Assembly: GCA_040217815.1 (NCBI GenBank)
Contig: JBEHWI010000002.1
Location: forward strand, 88,567 to 152,566
DNA length: 64,000 nt
Source: UBA5314 sp040217815
GTDB lineage: Bacteria; Bacillota; Syntrophomonadia; Syntrophomonadales; Syntrophomonadaceae
Direction: 5' to 3'
In this document: piece after piece, positions 34,420-43,444 of the stretch
How the letters are laid out: each line of letters starts with the position of its first letter
Position numbering within the stretch: the first letter of the stretch is position 1
The notes under the pieces: model-generated
The model's database searches: none
Told to the model about the DNA's origin: nothing
The model's input: only the letters and a program-made list of their open reading frames with translations
Program-made: the position numbers and the translations under genes

Positions 34420-34916
34420 TACAGCTCCTCCACGGTAATGCTCTCCAGCCGCTCCATGGCGATCTTGACATCGGCATCATAGAAGAATCCAGACATCTCT
34501 TCCACCTTGACAAAGTTTTTCTCCAAAAGCTCCAAATGAGCGCTTATTTGCCCTTTTAGTTCGGCATTGAAAATATTAAGGCGTTTTATAATCTCCTGAT
34601 AAACTACCATAATATCAGATATCTTACGCTTGGCCTCTTCCAGCATCAGGGCCGCTTCTTTGCGGGAATTGCTCTTTAATTCTTCGGCAGTCTGCTGGGC
34701 AAGAATCAGGCTATTGTTCATGGTGTCTTCCATACGCCGGTATTTGTTGAGATCGTGCTCCAATTTCTGCACCGTTTCGCGCAGTTGGGCGTTGTCCGCA
34801 TAGAGTCCCTCGTAATCCTGAGCCAGTCGGTTGAGATACTGTTTGACCTCTTCTTCATTGTATCCACGTAGCGATTTGTTGAATTGCTGGCTGCGAATTT
34901 CAATAGCGGTTAGCAT
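34419..34916 (-). CDS. DivIVA-domain protein
   Basis: A 165-residue coiled-coil protein. The N-terminal DivIVA motif is MLTAIEIRSQQFNKSLRGYN, followed by EEVKQYLNRLAQDYEGLY. DivIVA binds curved membrane at poles and division sites. It lies downstream of a U32 peptidase, yggT and sepF in the standard division cluster, which supports a division role. GGAGGGGA is just upstream of the ATG. Confidence 0.88.
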   Translation of the reverse strand: MLTAIEIRSQQFNKSLRGYNEEEVKQYLNRLAQDYEGLYADNAQLRETVQKLEHDLNKYRRMEDTMNNSLILAQQTAEELKSNSRKEAALMLEEAKRKISDIMVVYQEIIKRLNIFNAELKGQISAHLELLEKNFVKVEEMSGFFYDADVKIAMERLESITVEEL

Positions 34917-34984
34917 TTTTTCCCCTCCTTTTATTTAAAAAACCGGCTGAATACCAAACCGCTGCACGAGAGGAACCTTGCTTG

Positions 34985-36880
34985 CTACAAGTGCACCTGG
35001 TTGGGAGCCATAGTGAGCCCTTCTGGACATAGACTTTGCAGCCGCCTGGTGTACGCTTCTCCATGCCAGACTCCCTGCTGTAAATCGGACAGGGCCTGCT
35101 GATACAGTCCAATAATTTCAGTAAGAACCTGCTGCGAATAAAACTGTCCATCGATGCGAATATGTGTTAGACCTGATTCGGCCAGTTCCGGAAGCTCCGG
35201 CAATCTGGTCAGTTGATAGGGATAATACAAATAGGTTCGGCAGTTTTTATCACTGTACAGGGTGTACTTCTGCCCCACGGGGTCTTCGAGTATATAGCCC
35301 GGTTCCAGACATTTGAACCGACATCCCGGTCCCTCAGACTCCTCCCGGTAGCGGGCCGGACAATAATCACTGATCATGCCGCACAATGGGCCCTGGACCA
35401 GAACTTCCACCCTGGTTTCTGCCAGCAAAGGAATAAGCTCCTGTTTACCAAGCTCCAAGGAAGCGGCAGCCCTTTCCAATCCTCGGCCGGTTAAAAATGA
35501 CAGAGCCTTACAGTTAAAAAGGTTAAGTCCATAACTTCCACGAACGGTAAATCCGGCTTGCAGTGCTGCCCACAGGGTTCCCCAATCGTTGACGGCCACA
35601 CCGTCAACTATATCGCGCCAGTTCTGAAGGGACTGCAGGATTCCAGGCAGGTCTTTTTCGGTTACTACCCGCGGAGTCTCCAAAAAAACCCGAACTCCGT
35701 ACATCCCGGCGGTATCAATGGCTTCCCGGCGCCTGTCGTCGGTCCATTCAAATGCAGTTTGGCGAATCTCTTCACCAGGTATTATTATACTTTCCACACC
35801 CATCTGGCAGGCTGCGGCCAGGCTTTCAAGATCGCCTACTTTAACAGTAATATCGACCAACTGCGGCAAGGGCTTTAAACTGGTTGGATCTTTTTTATAC
35901 TCCTCTTCCAGGCGGGGCAATTTAAATGCATGGGAAAAGAAAATAGGCTCCCTGGTTCCGCTCCGATCAACAGCCTGGGAATCAGGCGGTTCAACCAGGT
36001 TGCCGGTGGTAAAGTCACGAATACGCCGCTCATATAAAGCTTCCCGATCCACTTCCCGCTCCTTATAATCATGATCCCTTAACCCGGCGTCCAGGGCCCG
36101 ACGGTAGGTAGAAACCAGCTGAGTTAGAAAGGATGCCTCGCGCATCCTTCCTTCGATCTTCAGCGAGCTGACCCCGGCCTTTACCAGTTCGGGAAGCAGG
36201 TCAATGGTGCAGAGGTCTTTATAAGCCAGGTGATGAATAAATTCGCTGTCCTCGTCTCCCAGCAGCCGGTACTTCCAACGGCAGGGCTTGAGGCAGCGGC
36301 CCCGGTTGCCTCCTTCACCCTTCATATAACTGCTCATATAACATTGACCGGTATGAGAAACGCACAGATCGCCGTGGGCAAAAAACTCAATTTCCATGCT
36401 CGATGAATCATGTATAGTCCCAATCTCTTCCAGGCTGAGATTCTTGGAGAAAACCACCCTGGAAAAGCCCATTTCTTCAAACAGCCGGGCCCCGGCCGAA
36501 CTTGAAACACCCATCTGAACGCTGGCATGCAGCGGCATGGTCAAACCCAGCTGGTGGTATATTCCCACCAGTCCCAGGTCTTGAACTATTATGGCATCAA
36601 CCCCTATATCCTGAAGAAAGATCAAATATTCACCCAGGTTGGGGGTTTCCCGGTCCAGATACAGGTTGTTGACCGTGACATATAACTTTTTCCCTTTGCT
36701 ATGCGTAAGGGCAACGGCATCGATCAGTTCCGGTTCGGAAAAATTAAACCCTGGTCTTAAAAGGCGCATATTAAACTTTTTCCCACCGATATACGCAGCA
36801 TCGGCGCCTGCTTTAATTACCGCTTCCAGCACATCCCACTTGCCGGCTGGCGCTAAAAGCTCCAGTTGGGGTTTGTCCAT
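34985..36880 (-). CDS. peptidase U32 family protein (RlhA/YdcP-like)
   Basis: A 631-residue U32 protein. The signature region ELLAPAGKWDVLEAVIKAGA opens the protein. The diagnostic segment is FAHGDLCVSHTGQCYMSS with nearby GRCLKPCRWKYR, whose cysteines probably hold an Fe-S cluster. Members of this family include the RNA-hydroxylating RlhA, so RNA modification is more likely than proteolysis. A C-terminal DUF3656-like part (LQPGPL-type motif: VLVQGPLCGMISDYCP) matches the long form of the family. It lies between yggT and divIVA. Confidence 0.85.
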   Translation of the reverse strand: MDKPQLELLAPAGKWDVLEAVIKAGADAAYIGGKKFNMRLLRPGFNFSEPELIDAVALTHSKGKKLYVTVNNLYLDRETPNLGEYLIFLQDIGVDAIIVQDLGLVGIYHQLGLTMPLHASVQMGVSSSAGARLFEEMGFSRVVFSKNLSLEEIGTIHDSSSMEIEFFAHGDLCVSHTGQCYMSSYMKGEGGNRGRCLKPCRWKYRLLGDEDSEFIHHLAYKDLCTIDLLPELVKAGVSSLKIEGRMREASFLTQLVSTYRRALDAGLRDHDYKEREVDREALYERRIRDFTTGNLVEPPDSQAVDRSGTREPIFFSHAFKLPRLEEEYKKDPTSLKPLPQLVDITVKVGDLESLAAACQMGVESIIIPGEEIRQTAFEWTDDRRREAIDTAGMYGVRVFLETPRVVTEKDLPGILQSLQNWRDIVDGVAVNDWGTLWAALQAGFTVRGSYGLNLFNCKALSFLTGRGLERAAASLELGKQELIPLLAETRVEVLVQGPLCGMISDYCPARYREESEGPGCRFKCLEPGYILEDPVGQKYTLYSDKNCRTYLYYPYQLTRLPELPELAESGLTHIRIDGQFYSQQVLTEIIGLYQQALSDLQQGVWHGEAYTRRLQSLCPEGLTMAPNQVHL

Positions 36881-36906
36881 TTTGGTTTCTCCTTTTTATT
36901 TGCCTA

Positions 36907-37164
36907 TTACAGATATGCGGCAACCAGTCTTTCTACAAAATAAATGGCCAGAAATAAAAACATAGGGGAAAGGTCAAAACCGCCGACGCCCGGCAGCAGC
37001 CTCCGGAATGGGGCCATAAGGGGCTCGGTCACATCATAGATGAACTTGATGATAGGTTGGTAGGGGTTGTGCGGAATGAAAGAAAGGATGCATCTTATTA
37101 CCACCAGCCACTTGTATACCCACAGCGCTGTTAGTATAAAGCTGCCGACAGTAAATCTACCCAC
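36907..37164 (-). CDS. yggT: YggT-family membrane protein
   Basis: An 85-residue protein with two membrane segments and the conserved central motif IPHNPYQPIIKFIYDVTEP, then PFRRLLPG. It is usually encoded next to sepF and proC in Firmicutes, as here; the role in division or osmotic stress is not well defined. It lies 23 bases after proC. Confidence 0.9.
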   Translation of the reverse strand: MGRFTVGSFILTALWVYKWLVVIRCILSFIPHNPYQPIIKFIYDVTEPLMAPFRRLLPGVGGFDLSPMFLFLAIYFVERLVAAYL

Positions 37165-37187
37165 TTAAATTTGTCCTCCCTTAGAAA

Positions 37188-37994
37188 CTACTTGTTGCCC
37201 AATGCTATTGAACGAAGGTAAGCCGCTTCAATAGCATTAAAAAACGCCGCCCGCAGTCCCTTGTCTTCCAGTTGCCTTATCCCTGCAATGGTTGTTCCGG
37301 CCGGAGAGCAAACCTGTTCGCGGAGAATGGCCGGATGCTCACCGGTATCCTCCAACATTTTAATGCTACCTTCAATAGTTTTCAAGACCAGCGCTCTAGC
37401 GGTATTAATATCCAGGCCGACCTGTACCGCAGCGTTCATCATAGCCTCAACTACTAAAAACGCATAGGCCGGACCGCTGCCCGACACTGCGGTAACCGCA
37501 TCCATGTTTTTCTCTTCCATAGGGAGGGCCAGCCCCATGGTAGAAAAGACCTTCTCAACTAATTCCAGGTCTTCGGAACGGGCATGTTTGCCTGGGCAGT
37601 AGGCGGAAACTCCGGCTCCCACCAGACAAGGTGTATTGGGCATGATTCTGACCACCGGTAGGGTAACTTCAAGCAGTCCTTCGATAGTGCCGGTTTTAAC
37701 GCCGGCTGCAATCGAAATGAGCAGTTTGTCATCGGTCCATGCGTCTCGGGTCAGAGCCAGGACATCGGCTACCTGCTGCGGCTTTACTGCCAGTATTACA
37801 GCTGACGAATGTTTGACAAGCTCCCATTGTTCCATGGCAGTACTCTTGAACTCCGCAGCAAACAGGGCAGTGCGCGATGGATTTACATCATTCACCAGGA
37901 GTCCTCCCACTTTTAAGTTCGGACTGCTGTGAATTCCCTTAACCAGGGCATAGGCCATTTTACCGCAGCCGATTATGCCCAGGGTCTGCTCCAC
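37188..37994 (-). CDS. proC: pyrroline-5-carboxylate reductase
   Basis: A 268-residue enzyme for the last step of proline synthesis, reducing pyrroline-5-carboxylate with NAD(P)H. The N-terminal Rossmann motif is LGIIGCGKMAYALVKGI, with the C-terminal signature SPAGTTIAGIRQLED. The start is GTG at 37992-37994, overlapping the sepF stop by one base (TAGTG), which implies coupled translation. Confidence 0.93.
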   Translation of the reverse strand: MEQTLGIIGCGKMAYALVKGIHSSPNLKVGGLLVNDVNPSRTALFAAEFKSTAMEQWELVKHSSAVILAVKPQQVADVLALTRDAWTDDKLLISIAAGVKTGTIEGLLEVTLPVVRIMPNTPCLVGAGVSAYCPGKHARSEDLELVEKVFSTMGLALPMEEKNMDAVTAVSGSGPAYAFLVVEAMMNAAVQVGLDINTARALVLKTIEGSIKMLEDTGEHPAILREQVCSPAGTTIAGIRQLEDKGLRAAFFNAIEAAYLRSIALGNK

Positions 37995-38419
37995 TACCGT
38001 TCACCTCCGGCACTCCACACACTGTGGCGGCGTATGGTAGAACGGCTGTCCCTCATAATTTCCATATTGCTGGGTGCGAATATAAAGATGTGATCACCGA
38101 GCTGCTGGCAGCTGCCCTCCAGAGAATAGACTGATCCATATAGAAAGTCAATAATTCGTCTGGCCGCATCAGGTGAGGTTTTTTCAAAGCTCAATATCAA
38201 TTGTTTACGGTTTTTAAGGTGATCGGCCAGGACTTGCACCTCGTCAAAGCTAACCGGCTCACTCACTACGGCTTTCATGGTTTTATTGGCGTGTATGCTA
38301 ACCACATTGGATGCTTGCCGGGAGTGGAGTTCAGGCCCGGGGCTTAGAGGTACAGTCTCCTCATGGACTTCCTCTTCGACTACGCCCAACCAGTTCCATA
38401 CTTTGTCAACGATTCCCAT
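37994..38419 (-). CDS. sepF: cell division protein SepF
   Basis: A 141-residue SepF that bundles FtsZ and anchors it to the membrane. The amphipathic N-terminal membrane helix is MGIVDKVWNWLGVVE and the core ends with IFAPSNMEI. The start is ATG at 38417-38419, eight bases after GGGAGG; the frame extends 11 codons upstream without support. It lies between yggS and proC in the classical order. Confidence 0.93.
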   Translation of the reverse strand: MGIVDKVWNWLGVVEEEVHEETVPLSPGPELHSRQASNVVSIHANKTMKAVVSEPVSFDEVQVLADHLKNRKQLILSFEKTSPDAARRIIDFLYGSVYSLEGSCQQLGDHIFIFAPSNMEIMRDSRSTIRRHSVWSAGGER

Positions 38420-38483
38420 TTGTCTGCCTCCCAAAAGAAAGATTTGATACATTAGATCTTATCGGGATTTCTTTTAAAAAAAC

Positions 38484-39152
38484 TTAATTAAATATGGCAC
38501 TTCCGATCCGGACCAGATCGGCCCCTTCTTCGATTGCCACCTCAAAGTCCTGCGACATCCCCATAGATAGGCATTTTAAGTCAACATTGGTCCATTTTCG
38601 ATTCCTAAACTTTTGCTGCATTTGATAAAGTTCTCTAAAGATCGGCCTGGTTTTCTCCTGATTGTCGACCTCTGGCGCTATAGTCATCATACCCTTAATC
38701 CGCAGTGAGCTCAACTGGCCAGCCGCATCCAGAAAAGCTTCCACATCGTTGGGAGGCAGCCCGCCTTTCTGCTCCTCCCCGGCGATGTTCACCTGCAGCA
38801 AAGCATCGACAGTTATATTCATTGCCCTGGCACGATGCTCTATTTCCTCGGCCAGATTCCAGCGATCCAGCGAATGAATCAGTATACAGCACCCTATTAT
38901 TTCTTTAACCTTATTGGTCTGCAGGCGGCCGATCATGTGCCACCTTAGGTCGGGAAACGCTTGTTGCTTGAGGACCAGATCCCGGGTGCGGTTTTCTCCG
39001 AAATCGCTGATTCCCATTAAAGCAGCCTGCCGTATTTCAGCTTCTCCAACCGTTTTGCTCACCCCAATCAGAGTAATATCATCAAACGAACGCCCGCTTG
39101 TGGCTGCTGCCCGTGCCATCCTCTCTTTTACCAAAAGAATCTTTTCCTTCAT
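38484..39152 (-). CDS. yggS: YggS-family pyridoxal phosphate homeostasis protein
   Basis: A 222-residue PLP-binding protein with an alanine-racemase-like N-terminal fold and no known enzymatic activity. The PLP lysine is in LIGVSKTVG near residue 32, and the C-terminal signature is LSMGMSQDFEVAIEEGA. It keeps free PLP balanced. The second codon of the open frame, ATG at 39150-39152, has GGAGG six bases before and is used as the start. Confidence 0.92.
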   Translation of the reverse strand: MKEKILLVKERMARAAATSGRSFDDITLIGVSKTVGEAEIRQAALMGISDFGENRTRDLVLKQQAFPDLRWHMIGRLQTNKVKEIIGCCILIHSLDRWNLAEEIEHRARAMNITVDALLQVNIAGEEQKGGLPPNDVEAFLDAAGQLSSLRIKGMMTIAPEVDNQEKTRPIFRELYQMQQKFRNRKWTNVDLKCLSMGMSQDFEVAIEEGADLVRIGSAIFN

Positions 39153-39168
39153 CAAAATCCTCCCCCCT

Positions 39169-39420
39169 AGTACTCTGTTAACCCTAATTCTTTATATAAC
39201 TCGTCGAGGAAAATTTTTTGGCGGCTCCTTGGCGTCCTGCCACCGGCAGCTCTTTGCCATCCTGACACCGCTGCACTAGTTCGTACATGAACGTCGCCGC
39301 ATTAGTCCGTCCATGGGCGTCACGGAATGAGTGATACTGGATGTATTGCAACCCACGACAACGCAGTCATGCGAAAATTTAACCTACGATAATATATAGA
39401 ATTAGGGTTAACAGAGTACT
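39169..39420. mobile_element. 252-bp MITE-like element with inverted ends
   Basis: The ends are perfect inverted repeats of 22 bases (AGTACTCTGTTAACCCTAATTC at 39169-39190, read in short pieces AGTACTCTGTT and AACCCTAATTC; complement at 39399-39420), extended to about 28 bases with one mismatch. Taken from CTCTGTTAACCC inward, each end is flanked by TA, as for Tc1/mariner-IS630 elements. It contains no gene and splits the division cluster between the hlyD-like gene and yggS. It is probably mobilised in trans. Confidence 0.8.
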
Positions 39421-39426
39421 GGACCT

Positions 39427-40371
39427 TTAAGAAATAATATCTTCATATTCAACCACTGACGGGTCGCCAACTACCATCTCATTTAGTTCCAGACCGGTGA
39501 TCAGAGCCCGCTTGTCCTTGATCTTCACCACCTGGACCTTCTTGGCATATATTTTCCCATCTTTATAGCTAAATACACTTCTATTGGCCTCATCCCCCAG
39601 AAGGGCACTGACCGGCACCAGCAGCCCGCTGCCCGAATCCTGAGTCAACGTCAAATCATAATAGCGCTGTCCGATGAGAGCTTCGCTGAAATTATCCGTT
39701 TCCAGTTTTAAGAGTACAGGTTTATCCAGGCGAATTTCCTTTACCAAAGCGGAGCCTAGCATCTGTCCCTTAATCCACAGGTTAACCCGGCTGCCCGGTT
39801 TTATATCAGGCAGATAAGAAGCCTCCCCATCAATCCTGACGACTAATATATTGGGTGTGAGATTATCAATAACCTTGCAGACCGGCTGTCCCGCTTTTAT
39901 TGCAGGGTCGGCATTGACAATCCGAGCTTGAAAGGCAAAGATTTCCGGACCGACTGCATTTAACACCGGATCTTTGAGGACCTGCTCCAGCCCATCAAGT
40001 TGGGCGGTGTATATTCCGGTGCCGGGTGCGGTCAGTGGATACTTTTGGTCTTTATCAATAAGGAGCCCCAGCGTCTGGCCTTTGCGGACCTTTGCATTTT
40101 CCTGCACCTGGTTTTCAAAGTGCCCTTGTTTAGGAGCCTGTACCAGATACTCCTGGTTTATAACCAGGGCTCTTCCGGCCAGACTGTCCACCAGATTGCC
40201 CTGGCTGACAGCCACAATCTGCATACGCTTTTCCTTCAGATTCCGAAATGCCTTTTGCTCCAGATCATAAGCAAAAGCGGCCAGCAAAACCAGGGCTAAA
40301 AGCAGCAAGGACAGCTGAATAACCCAGATCCGCTTTTTGCGTTTCTTGACCCTCTCCATCCGCAATGACAA
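39427..40371 (-). CDS. HlyD-like membrane protein of the sepF cluster
   Basis: A 314-residue protein with a cytoplasmic basic start, one membrane segment (IQLSLLLLALVLLAAFAYDL) and an outside beta-rich part with barrel-sandwich character (VQAPKQGHFENQVQEN, then YPLTAPGTGIYTAQ). Proteins of this kind occur near sepF in Clostridia and are called HlyD-like; their work is unknown. It follows the PhoR-like kinase gene by 37 bases. The start is TTG at 40369-40371, eight bases after AAAGGGG. Confidence 0.75.
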   Translation of the reverse strand: MSLRMERVKKRKKRIWVIQLSLLLLALVLLAAFAYDLEQKAFRNLKEKRMQIVAVSQGNLVDSLAGRALVINQEYLVQAPKQGHFENQVQENAKVRKGQTLGLLIDKDQKYPLTAPGTGIYTAQLDGLEQVLKDPVLNAVGPEIFAFQARIVNADPAIKAGQPVCKVIDNLTPNILVVRIDGEASYLPDIKPGSRVNLWIKGQMLGSALVKEIRLDKPVLLKLETDNFSEALIGQRYYDLTLTQDSGSGLLVPVSALLGDEANRSVFSYKDGKIYAKKVQVVKIKDKRALITGLELNEMVVGDPSVVEYEDIIS

Positions 40372-40408
40372 AGGTTCACCCCTTTTCCAGCCGGGTGGGG
40401 ATAAACAT

Positions 40409-41452
40409 CTAGACCACCAGGAAGCTTACTCCAAAGGTTGCGCCTTTTCCAATTTCACTGTCCACAAATACTTCCCCCCCGTGCGATTCAACAATGTGCT
40501 TGACAATAGCCAGGCCCAGGCCGGTTCCGCCCTGGCGCCGGGAGCGGGCCTTATCCACCCGGTAAAAACGTTCGAAAATCCTCGATATACTTTCCCTGGG
40601 TATGCCCATGCCCGTATCGCTTATGGTTGTAACCACCCGGTGTTCACGCCTGCGGCTGCGGATGATTATCTTCCCCCCGCGGGGTGAGTACTTGATGGCG
40701 TTATCCAGAAGATTTATGAATACCTGCCCGATTAAGTCTTCATCACCCATAACCGGCTCCAGCCCATCGGTGTAAATAAACTCGACATGCAGGCGTTTTT
40801 CGCTGATCTGGGGGCTCATAATGTTGGTGACGTTGCGGATTACCCGCACCACTGAAACAGGCACCGGTTTCACCATCCGTTCTTTGGATTCGATGGACGA
40901 GAGGGTCAAGAGATCCTCGATAAGCCGGTTCAGCCTTTCCGTTTCAGTATCGATAATGCTCAGGAAACGCCGGCAGGTGTCAGTATTGGCCAGGGCCCCA
41001 TCCAGAAGAGTCTCGACAAAGCCTTTAATTGAAGTAAGGGGAGTTCGTAGTTCGTGGGAAACATTGCCGACAAATTCGGAGCGCATCTGATCAAAATTGC
41101 GTGCCTCGGTCACATCGTGAAAGACCGCCACAGCTCCCAAGATGCCGCCCCCCACATCGGTCAGGGCGACGGCATGCACCCTGTAAAAACGATTATTGGA
41201 ATCGAAACGGGTTTCGGCAAAGACCTCTTTTCCTGTGCTTAAAACCCCGTCGATCATGTTGTTGATGGCGCGCTCATTGCTGGCCTGGTGCAGGGGCGTA
41301 TTCAAGAGGCTGCCCTCACGGGCCAGGAACAAGTTTTCGGCCGCTTTATTGGCCATAGTGATCCGCCCCTCTTTATCACAGACGATAACTCCGTCAATCA
41401 TGCTGTTTAGAATACCCGGTATATTGTTGTCCCAACTTACCATTGAAGCCAC
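40409..41452 (-). CDS. PhoR/WalK-like cytoplasmic sensor histidine kinase
   Basis: A 347-residue kinase: PAS domain (NSMIDGVIVCDKEGRITMAN), HisKA with VSHELRTPLTSIKGF, and HATPase with DNAIKYSPRGG and GTGLGLAIVKH. It lacks membrane segments, unlike most PhoR proteins, so the PAS domain senses an internal cue. The start is GTG at 41450-41452, six bases after GAGG. It follows the response regulator gene by 31 bases, and the two are a pair. Confidence 0.9.
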   Translation of the reverse strand: MASMVSWDNNIPGILNSMIDGVIVCDKEGRITMANKAAENLFLAREGSLLNTPLHQASNERAINNMIDGVLSTGKEVFAETRFDSNNRFYRVHAVALTDVGGGILGAVAVFHDVTEARNFDQMRSEFVGNVSHELRTPLTSIKGFVETLLDGALANTDTCRRFLSIIDTETERLNRLIEDLLTLSSIESKERMVKPVPVSVVRVIRNVTNIMSPQISEKRLHVEFIYTDGLEPVMGDEDLIGQVFINLLDNAIKYSPRGGKIIIRSRRREHRVVTTISDTGMGIPRESISRIFERFYRVDKARSRRQGGTGLGLAIVKHIVESHGGEVFVDSEIGKGATFGVSFLVV

Positions 41453-41483
41453 ATTTTACCTCTTTCCGCTAATCTCACTAAAG

Positions 41484-42200
41484 CTATGCTTTACCGCTTT
41501 CCATTAAACGGTAGCCTATTCCCCGTACGGTTTCAACATACTCGGGGTAGGCGGGATCATCCTTCAGTTTTTGCCTGAGATGCCTTATATGCACATCCAC
41601 CGTTCGCGCGTCACCCAGTGATTCGTATCCCCAGACCCGCTCCAACAAAGCCTCCCGGGTGAATACTTTGCCGGGCTGGGCGGCCATAACATAGAGAAGT
41701 TCATATTCTTTGGGGGTTAGCTCCAGCCGGTCTTCCCCCAAATATACTTCGTGTTTGTCAGGAATTACAATAAGGTCTTTGATTATAAAGGCCTTTTGCC
41801 CGGCTGCTTTTTCCGCCTCCAGAACCTTTAAGGCCCGCAGCCTGGCTTTTACCCTGGCAACCAGTTCCTTGGGACTGAACGGCTTTTTGATGTAGTCGTC
41901 GGCGCCCATCTCCAAACCCAGCACGGTATCAAACTCTTCGGCTTTGGCCGTAAGCATTATTATGGGTATAGAGCTGTATTGGGGATCCTGTTTTAGCGTG
42001 CGGCAAACCTTGAGCCCATCCATTCCTGGAAGCATTATATCCAGAATGATAAGGTCCGGGTTCTGCAACTTGACCACCTCGATGCCGCTCTTGCCGTCGT
42101 AAGCCGAAACAACTTCAAACCCGTCCTTTTCAAGGTTAAATGTTACCAGTTCCACAATATGCGATTCATCGTCAACCACCAGTATTTTGGCCTTCTGCAT
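41484..42200 (-). CDS. OmpR/PhoP-family response regulator
   Basis: A 238-residue regulator. The receiver domain has VVDDESHIVELV at the start, the phospho-acceptor in LIILDIMLPGMDG and the switch lysine in IKKPFSPKEL. The winged-helix DNA-binding domain ends with VETVRGIGYRL. Three bases separate it from the pgeF stop, and its ribosome site lies inside pgeF. It should act with the kinase encoded next. Confidence 0.93.
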   Translation of the reverse strand: MQKAKILVVDDESHIVELVTFNLEKDGFEVVSAYDGKSGIEVVKLQNPDLIILDIMLPGMDGLKVCRTLKQDPQYSSIPIIMLTAKAEEFDTVLGLEMGADDYIKKPFSPKELVARVKARLRALKVLEAEKAAGQKAFIIKDLIVIPDKHEVYLGEDRLELTPKEYELLYVMAAQPGKVFTREALLERVWGYESLGDARTVDVHIRHLRQKLKDDPAYPEYVETVRGIGYRLMESGKA

Positions 42201-42203
42201 CTT

Positions 42204-43019
42204 TTACCACCTCAAGCCGATAACGGCCCCCATACGTCCCGTAATACCATCATCACGTCGGTAGGAGTAAAAAAGCTCCGGATGGCAGGACGTACACAGT
42301 CCGCAATTTTGAATGTTTTCAGGTTTGACCCCCATGCCAACCAGAATGACAGTATTGGCAAAAGCCAGATCCCAGGTGGTTCGACCGGCTTCACTCCTTA
42401 GCAAGCGGGGTTGGTCAGGAAACTCGGCCACCACCCGACCAGCCAGGTCCGGCCCAATCTCAAAACAACAGGGGCCTATTCCCGGTCCTATAAAGACCCG
42501 TATGTCTTCATAACGGCAGGCAAAACAACGGTTCATTTCCAGCAGAGTTTTTTCGGCAATTCTTCCGATCGTCCCCTTCCACCCGGCATGCGCCAGGGCC
42601 ACCACCCGCCGAACCGGATCAAAAAAATACAGGGGAAAACAATCGGCAAAGAATTCGGTCAGATAAAGACCAGGGTTGTTGGTAAGCAAAGCATCACAAT
42701 CGGGAATGGCACTGGCCATATCCAGGGCACCGCAGCCGGCATCGCTCCGGGTCGCTCGTTGTACCCTGGTTCCGTGTACCTGCTGGCAGCAAACCATTTG
42801 CCTGGTTGAAGCACCTAAAACCTGCATCAGCCGCGAACGGTTCATGAGAACGGTTTCCGGTTCATCCCCCACATGCAGAGCTAAATTCAGGGTGTTATAG
42901 TGGGGCAGACTATCGCCCCCCGCGCGGCAGCTAAAAACTGCATCGACCCCCATGGCCTCCCAATCGGCTATTTTAATATAGGCGATCTGATCTTCGATTT
43001 CGCTTGTCCACGAGCTCAT
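42204..43019 (-). CDS. pgeF: peptidoglycan editing factor PgeF / purine nucleoside phosphorylase-like (YlmD, laccase domain)
   Basis: A 271-residue protein of the multicopper polyphenol oxidase (DUF152, YfiH/YlmD) family. Zinc ligands are visible in QQVHGTRV, EFFADCFPLYFFD and LAHAGWKGT, with FIGPGIGPCCFEIG following. Members act on nucleosides and in Gram-negatives correct peptidoglycan precursors. In Firmicutes the gene belongs to the division (ylm) cluster, as here. AAAGGAAC precedes the ATG. It is divergent from the small zinc-ribbon gene. Confidence 0.9.
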   Translation of the reverse strand: MSSWTSEIEDQIAYIKIADWEAMGVDAVFSCRAGGDSLPHYNTLNLALHVGDEPETVLMNRSRLMQVLGASTRQMVCCQQVHGTRVQRATRSDAGCGALDMASAIPDCDALLTNNPGLYLTEFFADCFPLYFFDPVRRVVALAHAGWKGTIGRIAEKTLLEMNRCFACRYEDIRVFIGPGIGPCCFEIGPDLAGRVVAEFPDQPRLLRSEAGRTTWDLAFANTVILVGMGVKPENIQNCGLCTSCHPELFYSYRRDDGITGRMGAVIGLRW

Positions 43020-43065
43020 TTGTTGTTCCTTTCCCTTTGGGATACAATAATACTCAGGTGATTGT

Positions 43066-43377
43066 ATGAGATGTCCCCTTTGTCAGACCTTTCTCAATGA
43101 ACAAAATGCTTGTCCCCAGTGCGGTTGGACTACGGCCCAAAGCAAATGGGCCCTACTGGGCGGTTTTGAGCTGCCCAGGCAGCTCATCATAGAAAGTCTC
43201 CTGCAATCGTACGGTATTCCCATGAAGACTATCCACCAGGACCCGTCCCAATTTACGTTCAAAATAGGGCCCCTGGCAGAAACCCTGATTTTTGTACCTG
43301 ATTTTTATCTGTCAGAAGCCCTCGAACTGATTGAGGGACAAAACGAGTTTCCCTATCAAAACGAGGAGCCGGAATAG
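43066..43377 (+). CDS. small zinc-ribbon protein, DUF2007-like
   Basis: A 103-residue protein. The first 20 residues are a zinc ribbon (MRCPLC, then CPQCGW). The rest resembles the DUF2007 putative signalling fold (RQLIIESLLQSYGIPMK, then IFVPDFYLSEALELIE). No function is known. It has a weak AGGTG site. It is rightward, followed by a separate helix-turn-helix gene. Confidence 0.6.
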   Translation: MRCPLCQTFLNEQNACPQCGWTTAQSKWALLGGFELPRQLIIESLLQSYGIPMKTIHQDPSQFTFKIGPLAETLIFVPDFYLSEALELIEGQNEFPYQNEEPE

Positions 43378-43444
43378 TCGATAATACCTCTAGCATTTTA
43401 AAGTCTTAACCGTCAGCAGCATCCATGATCCAGGGGGTAATAAG

